NCBI RefSeq assembly: GCF_902686445.1
Contig: NC_062214.1
Span: 41,983,454 to 42,047,453 of the forward strand
Source of the DNA: Sciurus carolinensis
Taxonomy: Eukaryota > Chordata > Mammalia > Rodentia > Sciuridae
Direction: 5' to 3'
Length of the DNA: 64,000 bases
This document shows positions 47,943 through 59,650 of this stretch, in pieces. The position numbers and the translations under genes are program-made. The notes under the pieces are model-generated. The model saw nothing but the letters and a program-made list of their open reading frames with translations. It made no database searches and was not told the origin of the DNA. Every line of letters starts with the position of its first letter. The stretch's first letter is position 1.

Positions 47943-48200
47943 AAAGAACTGATTTTCCTATTATTCATTATGACTTTAGTCTCAGGCTTTTGAGATAACT
48001 GAACCATTAATTCTGAGGCTGCTACATGTAATTTAGGGACTTTTGAAATCCACACTTGTAGTTTATAGTCACTGTAGCAAAATAAAAATGATAGGTGTGT
48101 TTGAAATAAAAGAAAAAATGCCAAGCGTAAACAATTGCTAACTGCGCATCATTGAATAGGTATAAAAGATGAAGAAATTGTGAATATTAAAGTAAAATTT

Positions 48201-48402
48201 GCCAAGTGCAGTGATGCTTGCCTGTAATCCCAGCAGCTCAGGAGGCTGAGGTAGTAGCATCTGAGTTCAAAGTCAGCTTCAGCAATTTAGCAAAGCCCTA
48301 AACAAATCAGGGAGACCCTGTCTCTAATTAAAAAAAAAAATATGGCTGGGGATGTGGCTCAGTATTCGAGTGCATCTGAGTTCAATCCCCAGTACCCCTT
48401 TC
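48201..48402 (+). mobile_element. Dimeric B1-dID SINE with 11-base target duplication
   Basis: Left half with cctgtaatcccagcagctca and caaagtcagcttcagcaatt, A-rich linker near 48330, right half with ggctggggatgtggctcag and tgagttcaatccccagtacc. The word aaagtaaaatt flanks it at 48189-48199 and 48413-48423. Confidence 0.92.
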
Positions 48403-48423
48403 AAAAACAGTAAAAGTAAAATT

Positions 48424-50204
48424 CAAGCTCAGTAAATTACAGAAAAATAGGGAGAATGCTTGGTTGGTTATTTTAAAAACGACCTACTTAGAGATATCAA
48501 AGGCACAATTACTGCTGAAGTTTAATTTTCAAATGACAAAAGTACCTAATTACATCGTATTTAAGCAAAATGCAGACAGAAGGTAAACTAATTAGAAAAG
48601 GATTTCATTTTCATATTATTTGCTCATGCATGCCATGTTATTCTATTTATCTATTTTGCCTTCTCATTAATATGGGGAATGGAAAAAATGAAGAGTTGAA
48701 AAGAAGTCAAGGAGAAAAAAGGTTTAGAGAAATATATATCTACACACACATATGCACATTAGTTTTGAGTGTGAATTTTAGCTCCTTCAAAAATTTAATG
48801 AGTTCTTAAGCATCTGTAGTTTCAGAAACTACAAATCTGGGGATAGCTTATAAATATAATATGCATGCAATAATAAAACAGGCCATCAATCACATCATTC
48901 TCGTTCTTGTGTGGCAAGATTCCTGCTTTGTGACTTTCTAGTTTAGCTCATTTTTTCTTTTTCCTCATGGGTGGCAGAGCATGAACCTGGGAGTCAATGG
49001 GCTGAAGGGGGAGGATGAATTCATAATGGTCAACTTCTCCTCTATTTATTTCTCTTTCTCAAGCTGCAGTGTTGATGAATCCCAACCACAGCTATTCTTT
49101 TTGTACTCCCTCTTTATGGTTTTCTAATATTCAATTAATATTAAGGAAAAAAAATCCTTTCTGCAACTTGCTTCTGAATTTGGTTTCAAAAGTCTACTTC
49201 CCTTAGAATCTACAAACAAAATATAAAGCTTTTTGAAGATCTGAGTGTTCACAGCCCTTCCCGTTACATTCACGACACCTCCTGCTCCCAGAGCCCAAGA
49301 GCAAAAGTAATTTTCTTGTGTATTGACATTTCTGGGAAAGGATCCCTATTTGCTTCTGCAGCTCATCTTTTGTTTTCAAATTCTCCAGATGTCACAAAGT
49401 CAAACCTAATAATTCCTCTTTCTTCATTAAAATTATTAAATATATTAAAATTCTATCTCTTAAAAAAAAGGGAAGTGGGATTTTACATCTTCTAGTCCAG
49501 GGGACTCTTCTTCCAACAAGCATCAGATAGACACTAATATTGATTAACATACTAAAAAAGAACTTGTATGCACAATAAGAACTCTAATGACTGAGAGAGG
49601 AGTGTGGAACTTTTTGTCCAAGGAGTAAGTGGTAGGGGACAGACAGATGAGGATGGTGGGAACATGAGATCAAGGGAGTAATTCTATAAAATGAACTCAC
49701 TGTGCTGACCCCCAAGAAGCAATTTACCTGCAGCCCTGTATGACTTAAGTGACCAGGCTCTGTCACATTTCTCAGCATAACTATCTAGTATCTGCAGGAG
49801 AAATGCAGACCTGAAATAATACCAATAAGAGGAACCCAAGTTACCCTCGAGGGGGAGATTTTTGTGACCTTTTTCATAGACCAGATCCCAAAATTTAGGG
49901 AGATAAAGATAATTCCTCCTAACTATAAAATCTGTAAGAATTTATGGGTAAGAATTCAGTTAGAACTGGTCAGCATTGAAAGCAAAAGTGAACAACCAGG
50001 GACAGACCCCAATGGACCAGCAATGCTTTATTAAGCCACTACAGGGGCACATTTTTAGGAGGAAAATGGCAACTGGTTACAAGAGGGGTCTGAGTTTTAT
50101 AGGTTTCAGTTAGACTTGAATTACAGGAGAATGTGTCAGTTGGGCAGTCGGAGTCGTGGGGAACAGTTGTGAGAGTTCAAAGCCCACTGTTGCTGGGAAA
50201 TGGT
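48424..50204. other. Unique intergenic DNA
   Basis: No gene is recognised. The part from 49810 to 50204 might be LTR-related, since it lies just upstream of a probable LTR, but I cannot support a family. Confidence 0.4.
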
Positions 50205-50310
50205 GAAAGTCCAGAGTCCATTGTTCTCCTTCTCTCCCTGGGATCATCGGCCTCCTTTTCTCCCTGGGGTTTGTTGTTCCCCTTTTTGTCCCTGGGGGTT
50301 GTTGTCTTCC
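50205..50310. repeat. Imperfect minisatellite, about three units
   Basis: Three similar blocks of about 30-35 bases each carry ctccctggg or gtccctggg followed by a GTT-rich segment. Copy identity is modest. Confidence 0.55.
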
Positions 50311-50346
50311 ATATCCTTCAAGCATGGGCCAAGATAACCTAAAGTT

Positions 50347-50694
50347 GTCATGGCAGTGGGGACTTGAAAGTCTGATGTCATCCTGCTGTCAGTCAAAAGT
50401 CAAGAGGTGGACCTGGATGGGACTCTCTGGAAACTTCTCTGGGATCCCCCAATAAAACTGGAATGCAGGAGGGGCACATTGTCCCTTTCCTCTCTGAGAG
50501 AACCCACTCTCTCCCTTGAGAGTGTCCCTTTTGCCTTTCCCTATTCTTCGATAAACTCAGGCCCTATACTTCTGAGCGATGTCTGAAATCTTTCTGACTT
50601 GATTGTAAGAATCAGAGTTTTAAGGGGAGTTCTTTATGCTGCCTCAGTTTCCCAGAAGGCCCCAGTTCTGTAACACAAGGACTCCCACAACAGA
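50347..50694 (+). mobile_element. Probable retroviral LTR
   Basis: The segment starts TGTCATGG and ends with cccacaaca. It has an aataaaa word near 50452, a pyrimidine-rich part with cccttgagagtgtcccttt, a gataaa word near 50550 and a U5-like tail. These features suit an ERV class I or II LTR, but the ends are not perfectly inverted and no target duplication was found. Confidence 0.5.
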
Positions 50695-50937
50695 TTGCAT
50701 CTTTAAACAAAAGATTGTAGTTTAACCAGAATATTATTTAAAATAAACAGAGCAAATATATGCTAGTCATGGATGCTACTGACAAAAGCTTTCTACACTG
50801 TTGGGAACTTGGATTCAGTTACTTCAAAAGGATCCTCCAACTGAAAAATGTGTCTCCTACATTCAAATTTTAAAAAATATATGCATTTAGTTGTCATCTA
50901 GTCACTCTTATTGATATCAACCACATGCCAGGTGGAC

Positions 50938-51092
50938 AGTAATACTGATCATGATGTCCATTACAATCACCTGGGGATGTTTTGAATATGACTGCCTGGG
51001 TTGCACTCATTGTGATGCAGATTTAGCAGGGCTGGGAAGGACCCCAGTATCTTCTTAAGCCTCCACAGATGATTCTAATTAGCAAATAGGGT
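50938..51092 (+). mobile_element. MER5A-like hAT fragment
   Basis: The words ccattacaatcacctgggga, gatgcagatttagcagggct and gattctaattagca fit MER5A, with moderate divergence. Confidence 0.5.
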
Positions 51093-51764
51093 AAAGCACC
51101 TGCGTAGGAGTGGGGAGTCTTTGCTGCCTTCTAGAAGGGTTGCAGAGACAGGAAGAAGCACACGTCCCACATGCCACTTTGTGGAGCTACTATGCCAGGT
51201 ATGATAGTAGATGAAATAGTAGATGAAATTTAGGACTTTTTAAAGTTTATTTACTTGTGGAATTTTCCTTGGAGAAGTTGCCTGCTTTAAAGGCTAGCTC
51301 ATTAGGGAAATGTGTGAAGTGGAGTGTTTTCCTTCTCTTAATTTTACCTCCAAGACTAGGTTCAAATCTCTTTAGATCCAAGTCACATAAAGTGTGGATC
51401 TTGGTATATCTGGAGAAAGGATAGCAATGGTAAACCCTCCTGGGATATGCAGAAGTTGAACCAATAGCAAATTCTGGAAGCATCACCTTCAATCTAAGTG
51501 GGTCTGTAGAGGCTAAAATCTGCATAAACATCTAATGAAGGCAAGGTTCAGTTCACATTTTGTTTTCAGGAAACAGGGAAGCACCTGCTGTTTATTTATG
51601 TTTCTCCAAATGCAGGTGTTTTGAATCTAAATATAAGTGGCCTGTCATTTTTTCAAGCAAGCTGTGCTCTGCAGCTCTGAATCTAAACCCAACACATTTA
51701 CAGGTAAGGTTCTAACTTGAGTCATAAATCAAACTTAGGGTCACTGAGGTCTCTGCTCCAGTAC
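51093..51764. other. Unique intergenic DNA
   Basis: No gene or repeat is recognised. Confidence 0.45.
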
Positions 51765-52383
51765 TTTGGCTTTTCCAGAATATTCTATTGTTGGAATCAT
51801 ATACTATAGTGTAGCCTTTAAAGATAGACTTCTTCCACTTAGTAATATGCATTTCAGTTTCTTCCATGTCTTTTCCTGGTGTAATAGCTCTTTTCCTTTT
51901 AACACTGTAGAATAATACCCCATGGTCTGGATGTACAATTTATTGGTCCATTTACCTATTGAAGGACTTCTTGGTTGCTTCCAAATTTGGTTGGCAAATA
52001 TGAGTAAAATTTTGAAAAACATCTGTGTGCAGATTTTTGTGTGAACATACATTTTCAATTCCTTTGGGTAAATACCAAATTATTATTGGATTGCACAGTA
52101 AGAAAATGTTCAACTTTGTAAGAGATTATCACAGTCTGTACCATTTTGGATTGCTACCAGCAATGAATGAGAACTCCTGTTGCTCCACATTCTCATCAGC
52201 ATTTGGTATTGTCAGTGTTCTGGATTTTGGCCATTCTAAATAGATGTGTTGTGATATCTCATTGTTATTTTCATTTGCATTTCCTGATAATATTTGATAT
52301 GGAGCAGTTTGGCATACATTTATCATTTGTGTATCTTCTTTGGTGAGATGTCTGTTCAGGTTTTTTGTCCATTGCATGTGAGT
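51765..52383 (-). mobile_element. Old L1 ORF2 C-terminus and 3' UTR, antisense
   Basis: A clear antisense ORF2 end: taatatgcatttcagtttct, ccatttacctattgaaggac, ttcttggttgcttcc, atttttgtgtgaacatacat, ttgggtaaataccaaa and agcaatgaatgagaactcct. An 84-codon minus-strand frame at 51804-52058 retains ORF2 text (VHTKICTQMFFK, MGYYSTVLKGKE). Confidence 0.85.
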
Positions 52384-52545
52384 GTATGGTAGTGGAGATG
52401 GAACCCAGAGGCACTTTACCACTGAGCAGCCCTTTTTTTATTTTTCTTTCTGAGACAGGGCCTCATTAAGTTGCTTAGGGCCTCACTAAATTGATGAGGG
52501 CCTCCAAAATCGCTGGGATTAGAGGCATGCATCACCATGCCTGGC
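52384..52545 (-). mobile_element. Dimeric SINE, antisense
   Basis: ID-like half first (gatggaacccagaggcactt), then a T-rich linker, then the B1-like half (gagacagggcctcattaagt, gggattagaggcatgcatca). The middle contains a duplicated gcctcattaag / gcctcactaaa segment. Confidence 0.82.
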
Positions 52546-52779
52546 TTCAACCATGACTCTAAATTTTTATGCCTTTTCTTCGCTCTGTTTTCAGTTTTAG
52601 GGTTTTTTTTTCCCCCATAAGTTTTCACTTTATCTCTATAATGGCATAGTTCATGTCTACACTTTGCACTCCACCCCTGGGAGTTCACAGAAAAGTGTCC
52701 ATCGTGGAATACAGTCCCTGTGGCCATAGCTAAACCAATCCTTATCCTTCCCTGAGATTTTCCAAAATCTCACTCCAAA
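52546..52779. other. Unclassified intergenic DNA
   Basis: A pyrimidine-rich part near 52600-52616 is present. I cannot assign the segment. Confidence 0.4.
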
Positions 52780-53790
52780 ACCTCCTGCAGGCCACCATTG
52801 TTCCTTCCCTGGGCAATTGCATAGCCTCCAACTGGGCATCTTGCTTCCTTTCTGTCTCTCTACCTCCCAGACTACTCTCAGTCAGAAGGATCTTTTCTCC
52901 CAAACTTTATTCAGATCATGTCAGTGTTTATCTCATTCCTATCTGTTGATTTGCCTTCTTATTCTGGATACAATTCAGAATTTTTGCCATTTTAGCTCAC
53001 TCCATGTCCAGTCAATCTCTTCCTGCTACCATGCCGTTCCTCGTACCTGTCAGGCATGCTCCTAGCTCAGGGCCTTTGCACATGTCATTTTCTCTACTTA
53101 GAACACTCCTTCCACCAAGGTGGCTCCCCCTTCCCCTCTTTAAGTCTCCACCCAAAGGGCCCCTTCATAGAGAGGTCAACCCTAAACTTCCAGTACAAGA
53201 TACCTCCTGTTGTCATTCTCTCTCCACATCTCCTAGTTTTAAATTCTTACCACCTGATATTCAGCTACATTGTGCTTATTGCCCATACCCTTCCATTAAA
53301 ATTTGACTCTTATTTTATATACACAATGGAGTTTTACTCAGTCATTAAAAAAGAATGAAATTGTGTCATTTGCAGGAAAATGGATAGAACTTAAGAACAC
53401 TATGTAAAGCAAAATAAGCCAAACTCAGAAAGACAAAGATCATAGGTGGAAGATAGAGAGGAAAAAGAAAAAGAAAGGTGTGGAGATGGTAAATCTCATG
53501 ACAATGGAAGGGAAATCAGTAGAGTAGGGGAAAAAGACCAGAGAGAGGGAGGAAGGGAGGGAAAGGAGAAATAGTGGGGAATGATATTGTCCAAATTATT
53601 TTGTTATATTATGCACCTATAGGAATACGTAACAAGAAATCCCAACATTAAGTATAATTATAATGCACCAAAAATATGGAAAAATTGAACTCTTACAAGG
53701 GAACAAACTGTTTTGCTCACCGTTATTTCCCCATCATTGAAGGTAAGCCCTCAATAACTACTATGCTTAATGAATGCCTTAACTATTCCC
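52780..53790 (+). mobile_element. L2 LINE 3' end, interrupted by an L1 tail
   Basis: L2 order: ctcagtcagaaggatctttt, cagatcatgtcagtg, tagctcagggcctttgcaca, acttagaacactccttccac and, after the L1 insertion, ttgctcaccgttatttcccc and aagccctcaataactactat. The L1 fragment at 53313-53681 splits it. Confidence 0.75.
53313..53681 (+). mobile_element. L1 3' end with 14-base target duplication
   Basis: It begins in the ORF2 tail at tatatacacaatggagtttt, has aaaatggatagaacttaag and gcaaaataagccaaactcag, a purine-rich 3' UTR and an ending aattataatgcaccaaaaat. Flanks aaatttgactctta (53299-53312) and aaattgaactctta (53682-53695) differ at two bases. Confidence 0.85.
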
Positions 53791-53924
53791 TTTTTGAACA
53801 CTTCTACATTATTTTCAACCAAATCCTAAGAACTTCTGAAAGGCCACAGTGATAAATGTCTTAGGAAATGAATGAACAACAACAACTGAAAAGCTTCAGA
53901 AATAATCTTATAAAACCACTTCTT

Positions 53925-53995
53925 TTCAAAGATGAGAATCTGAAACCCAGGGTGGGTTGGGTGAAGTGCCCAGGAACACACAACTTATTCATTGC
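53925..53995 (+). mobile_element. MIR fragment
   Basis: The phrase aaagatgagaatctgaaacc followed by a gggtgggttgggtgaagtgc-like region and caggaacacacaacttattc fits the MIR core. Confidence 0.5.
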
Positions 53996-54589
53996 TCAGT
54001 TGCTTTCAGCAGAAAATAGAAACCCCCGGCTGGAGCTGTTTACCAGCCTCACAAAGAAGGCCCCCATGCTGCGTGTGAGCCTCTCCTGCTTTCAGTGGCA
54101 TCTGGAAAGCTCTGAGCAGGAAGCAGGTGCAGCCAGCTGGCTTTGTTTTCTTCCAGGCCAGAGCAATGCAAGGCCTGGACCTAAGCATGTTTCTAAAGAT
54201 GGGCGTAGGACAGTGGGGAACAGAAGGTCTCCCTGCCCCTCCCTGTCTGTCATCATCTTTGGCTGCATAAAGGAATTAAATAAATATCTGTCAAACAAAT
54301 GACTCCATTGCCCCTAGAGCCAGAAGTGGGCCAGCACAAGGGAACACACCCAATGTGCTTGAGGCCTCGTTTCTCTGCCCATAAACAAGTATTTCTGTTC
54401 CTTTCCCACTCCCTACTGCACATCCACACTCCCAGAAGAATGGTGCATTACAATGATAAATGATCTCCAACGTGTTTGATAACAGTTTTATTCTCAAGGA
54501 ATCCTGATTAGCATCTCATGGATTCTTTCCAACACACTGTGAAAAACGCTGCCATAATACAGAATTGTAAAGCAAGAAGCTGGTGTTCT

Positions 54590-54735
54590 TCATAGGATGC
54601 CTTCAGTTTACAAGGAAGGGAACTGGAGTATGGAGAGGTACAACAGGCCCCAGGATCACCTGTCCAGGTGTAGCAGAGCACGCTCCAGGACCCAGGCTCT
54701 TCCATTAAGCCAGGCTGCCTATTGAACTATGCCAG
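54590..54735 (+). mobile_element. MIR fragment
   Basis: The core reads cagtttacaaggaagggaac, tggagtatggagaggtac, then aggacccaggctcttccatt and aagccaggctgcctattgaa. The order and spacing fit MIR. Confidence 0.6.
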
Positions 54736-54867
54736 TTTTGTTTTCTGGAGAAGAATCAAATTCAATTGCATTGTTCACATACAATGCAAATGCTAAGGCT
54801 TATGGTAGATCACTGAACGCTCCACAAGGACTTTTAGGCTAATTTATTCAATGAAATCCAACATATA

Positions 54868-54921
54868 CAGAATATATATGTGTATGTGTATACACATGTA
54901 TGTGTGTATATGTTATATGCC
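54868..54921. repeat. TG/TA-rich simple repeat
   Basis: An alternating stretch of tatatgtgtatgtgtata type. No function is apparent. Confidence 0.8.
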
Positions 54922-55219
54922 CATATAAATGTCTATAAAAATTCAGATATATAAGATATATAGAAGATATAATGAATACCATGTACTCACCAGCCAGCTT
55001 CCAATATAAAACATTAATATTACCTCCTATGTATGTGTGGTGGTGAATCCTCAACGTAACCCACTCTAGAGTGTGATGGGTTCTAATTAGAACTTCCAAT
55101 TACTTCTAAGGTAGAATGCATCTTCCTTGACCATTCATGTTCCCTCTTCTAAAAGTTGACTGCTCATGTGTTCAGCCTATTTTTCTACTGAGTTATTCTT
55201 CTTCAGAAACCTTCTTTTA

Positions 55220-55428
55220 CCAGGCATGGTACCTCACGCCTGTAAACCTAGTGGCTTGGGAGAGTGAGGCAGGAGGATCACAAGTTCAAAGCCAGCTTCA
55301 GCAACTTAGCCAGGCCATAAGCAACTTAGCAAGACCCTGTCTCAAAATAAAAAATAAAAAGGGCTGGGGATATGGCTCAGTGGTAAAGTGCCTTTGGGTT
55401 CAATCCCTGATACAAAAAGGAAAAAATA
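55220..55428 (+). mobile_element. Dimeric B1-dID SINE
   Basis: Left half with cctgtaaacctagtggcttg and caaagccagcttcagcaact, a short internal duplication of gcaacttagc, A-rich linker, right half with gctggggatatggctcagtg and ggttcaatccctgatac. The word cttctttta flanks it at 55211-55219 and 55445-55453. Confidence 0.9.
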
Positions 55429-55539
55429 AAATTTTTTAAAAAGTCTTCTTTTATGAATTCTAGAATTGGATCTCCATTATATACATTGATTATATACATT
55501 TAAGATTTTTTTTCCTTAGACTGTTGCTTCTCTTTTTAA

Positions 55540-55970
55540 TTTTTTATGTTGGCCTAGAAGTAATGTAAATATTTTTATTTGTTTGTTTTGTCCTGTTAAA
55601 GTTGCATTTACCACTCTCTCTTTCAAGGTTGTGATTTTTTTAACTAAGGAATACTTCCCTACCCTAAGTTCATAAAGATATTCTTCTACAATTTCTTCAA
55701 AAAGACTTATGGATTTACTCTTCATATTCAGTCTTTAATTCAAACTGGAATTCATATTTACATAGATTATGGAGGAGGGATGGAAATTTGTTTTTTCCAG
55801 ATAGTTAATCATCACATCACTATTTAATATCCCACCATTTCCCCCACGAACCTGTAATGCTGACTTTGCCATTTTTCAAGCTTCCATATCTGCATGGGCT
55901 TATTTGGGGTTCTCTTCTATTCCACTGAGTAGTCTCCTAAAGTCATAAAGCTGACAGTGGAGTTTTATGT
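55540..55970 (-). mobile_element. Old L1 ORF2 relic, antisense
   Basis: The words acttccctaccctaagttca, taaagatattcttctacaat, ttcaaactggaattcatatt and attccactgagtagtctcc follow the antisense order of old L1 ORF2 (the region before ccagcaccatt). Confidence 0.55.
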
Positions 55971-56307
55971 TTCTTCATAAGAAAATCATTGGAACTGGGT
56001 GATGAACCTGCTAGACCTCATTATGCCATTCACTCAACTCTTGTATACATTTGTAAATTTCTGTAATAACGAGTTAAACAACTGCAGCTGAGCAGAATAC
56101 TGAATGCATTGCTATGTTGCAGTTGCTTATAGGACACGTTGTTTGGGGCCGCCAAATCTTTGCTTTTCTGTCCTCCTTGAAGTACCCTTCTTCCCACTCA
56201 TTACTCATTCTTCTGACTAACCAACCAACTCACCCCTAAGTGGCTTACCCATGGAAGCATTGGCGGACCACCCTCAGGTCAACTGGCTGGGAGGATTTTG
56301 CATCACT

Positions 56308-56782
56308 ATGTTAGTCAGCTTTTCATCCTTGTCACAAAATACCTGAGAAAATCAACTCCTAGGAGAAAAGACTTATTTTGGCTCACAGTTTGAGAGGTTT
56401 CAGTCTATGGTCAGCAGGCTCCTTTGCCCTTGGTCTTCAGTGAAGCAGAACATCATGGTAAGAGGCAAGGAAAGCTGCTCACCTCGTAGCAGTTAAGAAG
56501 CAAAGAGAAAAAGAAACAAAAAGGGTACCAGGAACAAAATATAGTTTTCCCCAAGGGTACACCTCAAGAGTCCATTCCCTTCAACTAGGATCCACCTCCA
56601 AAAGTTTCTACCAATTCCCAATAGGCCATTCATTCAGCTGTGGATCAATCCACCAAATGAGGTCAGAACCCTCAAGAACCAATGCTTTCCCAAAAGCCAC
56701 AACTCCAAATAGTGCCACATTAGGGACAAAGCCTTCAACCTATGAGCCTCGGGGGCACATTTCAAATCCAAACCATAACAAT
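56308..56782 (-). mobile_element. ORR1-like MaLR LTR, antisense, complete
   Basis: Starts at tgttagtcagcttttcatcc and ends at aatccaaaccataacaatt. Between these are gacttattttggctcacagt, agcagaacatcatggtaaga, ggaaagctgctcacctcgta and caagagtccattcccttcaa. Both LTR ends are present and there is no internal sequence. This is the best preserved of the four copies in the window. Confidence 0.82.
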
Positions 56783-57745
56783 TCCAGACTTGGATTTTCA
56801 TCTGACATCATCATTACACTGGGCTCTCTGAGTGTAAGAACAGTGTCATGTTTATTTCTGTTTCCCTGTAATCTAGCAAATTGTAGATAGGGAATGCCTT
56901 ATAATTATTGGATGAAAGAAAGAGAAAGTGCTCAAAATATTCTTTTAGGACTAATTATAAGTAATAGGGAAAAAATGGGAAGGCAAGCAGGTTCTCCCTT
57001 AGAGAAAAATTAGAACGAGGATGACGCCAAATGCTAAGACCCAGGCTCCATCAGCAGGACTGGGGGAAGCCCATTCTAAAAACCATAGCATGTCTGCAAG
57101 TATCAGTAGAGTGTGAGTTAATGCGTGTATAAGCATTTTGCAAACATCAAAGCCTATACCCCTGTACAAAGTAAAGTAACCTTTTTTTTTTTTTTTCAAC
57201 AGTTTCTGGTATCTCTTATACTATTCCTGATTGTCTTTTGTACTTTGGAAACAGTAGCTTTTTAGCAATCTAAGCTACAGGTGAGAAATAATCAAGATCA
57301 TTTTCTAAAAACACTAAGAAAAACAGGGCACAGGATCTATTGACAAAGAAGACAGCACAATTCAGCAAAGAGCTCAAAGGTAATATGACCCGCCCCGCCT
57401 TGATGACAGTTTGAAATGCACTTAGGAAAAATAACAATCCTTTCACAGCAGAACTGATTAATAGTCAAAGCATATAGATAGTGTCTGTTTTGAGCAGTGC
57501 AATGTTTTCCTTTTGTTTCCCAGATCAGGCACAAGTATTTTCATGTTGCTTCTCTGAGTTGTTTTCACCAACAGAGGTAAAAGCTTCCATCGTATAAAAG
57601 GATGAGGGTGCTTTTCACTACACTACCACTTACTATTAAAAAGATGATGTCACTTTTCTGTTTTTCATTTATTCATAGGAATAGCAAGATGCTAACTATA
57701 ACAGAATGGGAGAACAACCCATGATCTTAATAGTTAAATATCAGG
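56783..57745. other. Unique intergenic DNA
   Basis: A T-run lies at about 57182-57196. No gene or repeat body is attached. Confidence 0.45.
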
Positions 57746-57749
57746 AATT

Positions 57750-57850
57750 CATGGTCATTGTCCTCAGTTTACAAACTCTGGAACCCAGAGAGGTGGAGAG
57801 ATTAGGCACAAGACCATGAAGCTATTTGCAAGCTTTCCTGCAAATCCCTC
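57750..57850 (+). mobile_element. MIR fragment
   Basis: The core is tcagtttacaaactctggaa, cccagagaggtggagagatt, aggcacaagaccatgaagct. Confidence 0.55.
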
Positions 57851-58714
57851 CTCTGTGGGTTTGTTTTTAATTATTCTGTGTTATAACCCAATTTGAATGA
57901 ATCAAGCCAATAATATGTAATGCCTTTATGGAAACAGAAATAAACTTGGACAATTTGGCAATTGAACCACAGATGAAATTGGCTGGGAACTAAGGAAAGA
58001 CTCCAGGCTTCTTGCTTTGGCATCAGATGATGTAACCTTAGAAGTTTAGGACTAAATATTCTGGGGAACTAAAAATGCCTTTCTCTACCTACTTAGCACA
58101 ATACAAGGCTATGGAAGCCAGCAAGGTATGACATGTGGTTTTATAAATTAGTATAGATGGTGCCAGAGGAGAGGGGGAAAAACAAAAACAGATGTGTAGG
58201 CATGTATAATCCGAAAGGCATTATGTACATCATCCTAGCAGCTTTTTTCAATGGCTTATTCCATTTCAGTAATCATGTTGGTAGATGAGCTAATTGCAAA
58301 TTTGTTAAATATTCATAACCAATATTTTTTGCTAAATGACAATGAACTGTCACAGTCCAAAGGATTACAGACCCCCATGTGACATGATTTCAGAAGCCGA
58401 TCCCTGTCACTGCCCCCAAATCCTACCTATGACACAGACATTAAAGAGCAGGGCAGGTGCCCAGGTGTGGAGGGGCAGAAAACCAGCAGTGACCTGTGAG
58501 TTCGACACCATGTGGAATACAAAAGCAGATGGCTGGATGTTTAAGTTCAAGCTCTTCCGCGTCCGAGGTTTTGCAAGTGGGATTGAGGAGTACATTGCTC
58601 AGGGTTCTATTCTCAACGTCTCCATGTGAACACTATTCTGTGAAAATGAAAAAACTAGATGAATACTTCAAAATTGTTTGCATTCATGACCTTTTTGCTA
58701 CATGGAAACGTTCT
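57851..58714. other. Unique intergenic DNA
   Basis: Two overlapping open frames near 58336-58828 have no recognised domain and no supporting signals, so I do not call a gene. Confidence 0.45.
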
Positions 58715-58860
58715 CCTTCTCAAAGTTGTGGTCCATGCACCAGCAGCATTGGCATTACCTGGGAGTATATTAGAAATGTAGGATCTCAGGCGCCACCCAG
58801 TCCTGGTGAGTCAGCATCTCCAGTTTAATAGGCATTGCATCCCCAGATGAATCTTATGCA
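58715..58860 (-). mobile_element. MER5A-like hAT fragment, inverted
   Basis: Reads as the reverse of the copies near 44-45 kb: ctcaaagttgtggtccatgc, accagcagcattggcattac, ctgggagtatattagaaatg, then gccacccagtcctgg. Confidence 0.7.
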
Positions 58861-59429
58861 CTTGAAGACCAGAGAAAGCACTTCAACTTTTTCAAGGGAA
58901 ACAATATCTTCGGTAATTACAGATCACAGGAGCATGGAAGACATGGGATTCGGATTTTTAGGAAATCTGTTAATCCCCAAAGTGCATTTGGAGGTTACCC
59001 CAGAAGTTTTGCACATCTTCATCTGAGGGACTGTAGTTACTCTAGTGACCAGAGTTAGTATTTTCCTTTTAACCAACATGTGGGAATTTTTGTCTTTTCC
59101 CTTTGTGAGTTGTCATGACATGCTTCACCAGTTGAGGTTATTTATAGATTTTCCACATGACACAATGTTAGGTTAATGCCATGATATTTTTGCTCTTTAT
59201 GACACAGTTTCTTCATTCAGTCTTAATCTGCTTGCCTCTCCCTATACATTGCAATGTATTCTTACACCTTCTTGCATACCTGGTCATCACAATTCCACAT
59301 GTGTCAATTTCAGATTAGTCTATTCATATGGACATGCTTTTCATTTCACTCTTAACCGCTTGCTATGACAGTTGCAACTGATCAAATAATTCATTTTGCC
59401 TATGTACTGATGGTCACGATTATCAGTGC
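58861..59429. other. Unique intergenic DNA
   Basis: No gene or repeat is recognised. Confidence 0.45.
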
Positions 59430-59650
59430 CTCGTTATCTAGCATTTACAAGGTGCCACTTTCATTATTTAGAACTGCACATATATTATTTCTAATTATCT
59501 TAGCAAAACAACACAATAGGTGGCATTTGTCCCATATACAGATGAAAAGAAAAACAGTCTCAGAAAGCTTATTTGTTCAAAGCCCTAAGGCAAGTAAATG
59601 ATAAAGTCTAAATTGAAATACAGGTGAGTCTAAATTCTTATCACTGCCTC
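59430..59650 (+). mobile_element. MIR SINE
   Basis: Order fits MIR: tctagcatttacaaggtgcc, tattatttctaattatctta, acaacacaataggtggc, atacagatgaaaagaaaaac, agtctcagaaagcttatttg, aagtaaatgataaagtctaa. Confidence 0.6.

Noticed and set aside
50205..50310. CRISPR-like spaced repeats
   Set aside because: Only three imperfect units exist, without constant repeats, in a mammalian background. It is a minisatellite.
53868..54302. A 144-codon plus-strand open frame
   Set aside because: It begins in a MIR fragment and shows no domain. Frames of this length occur by chance in 64 kb.
58336..58828. Two overlapping open frames of 97 and 110 codons
   Set aside because: The second runs into a MER5A element. 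Neither has a recognised domain.
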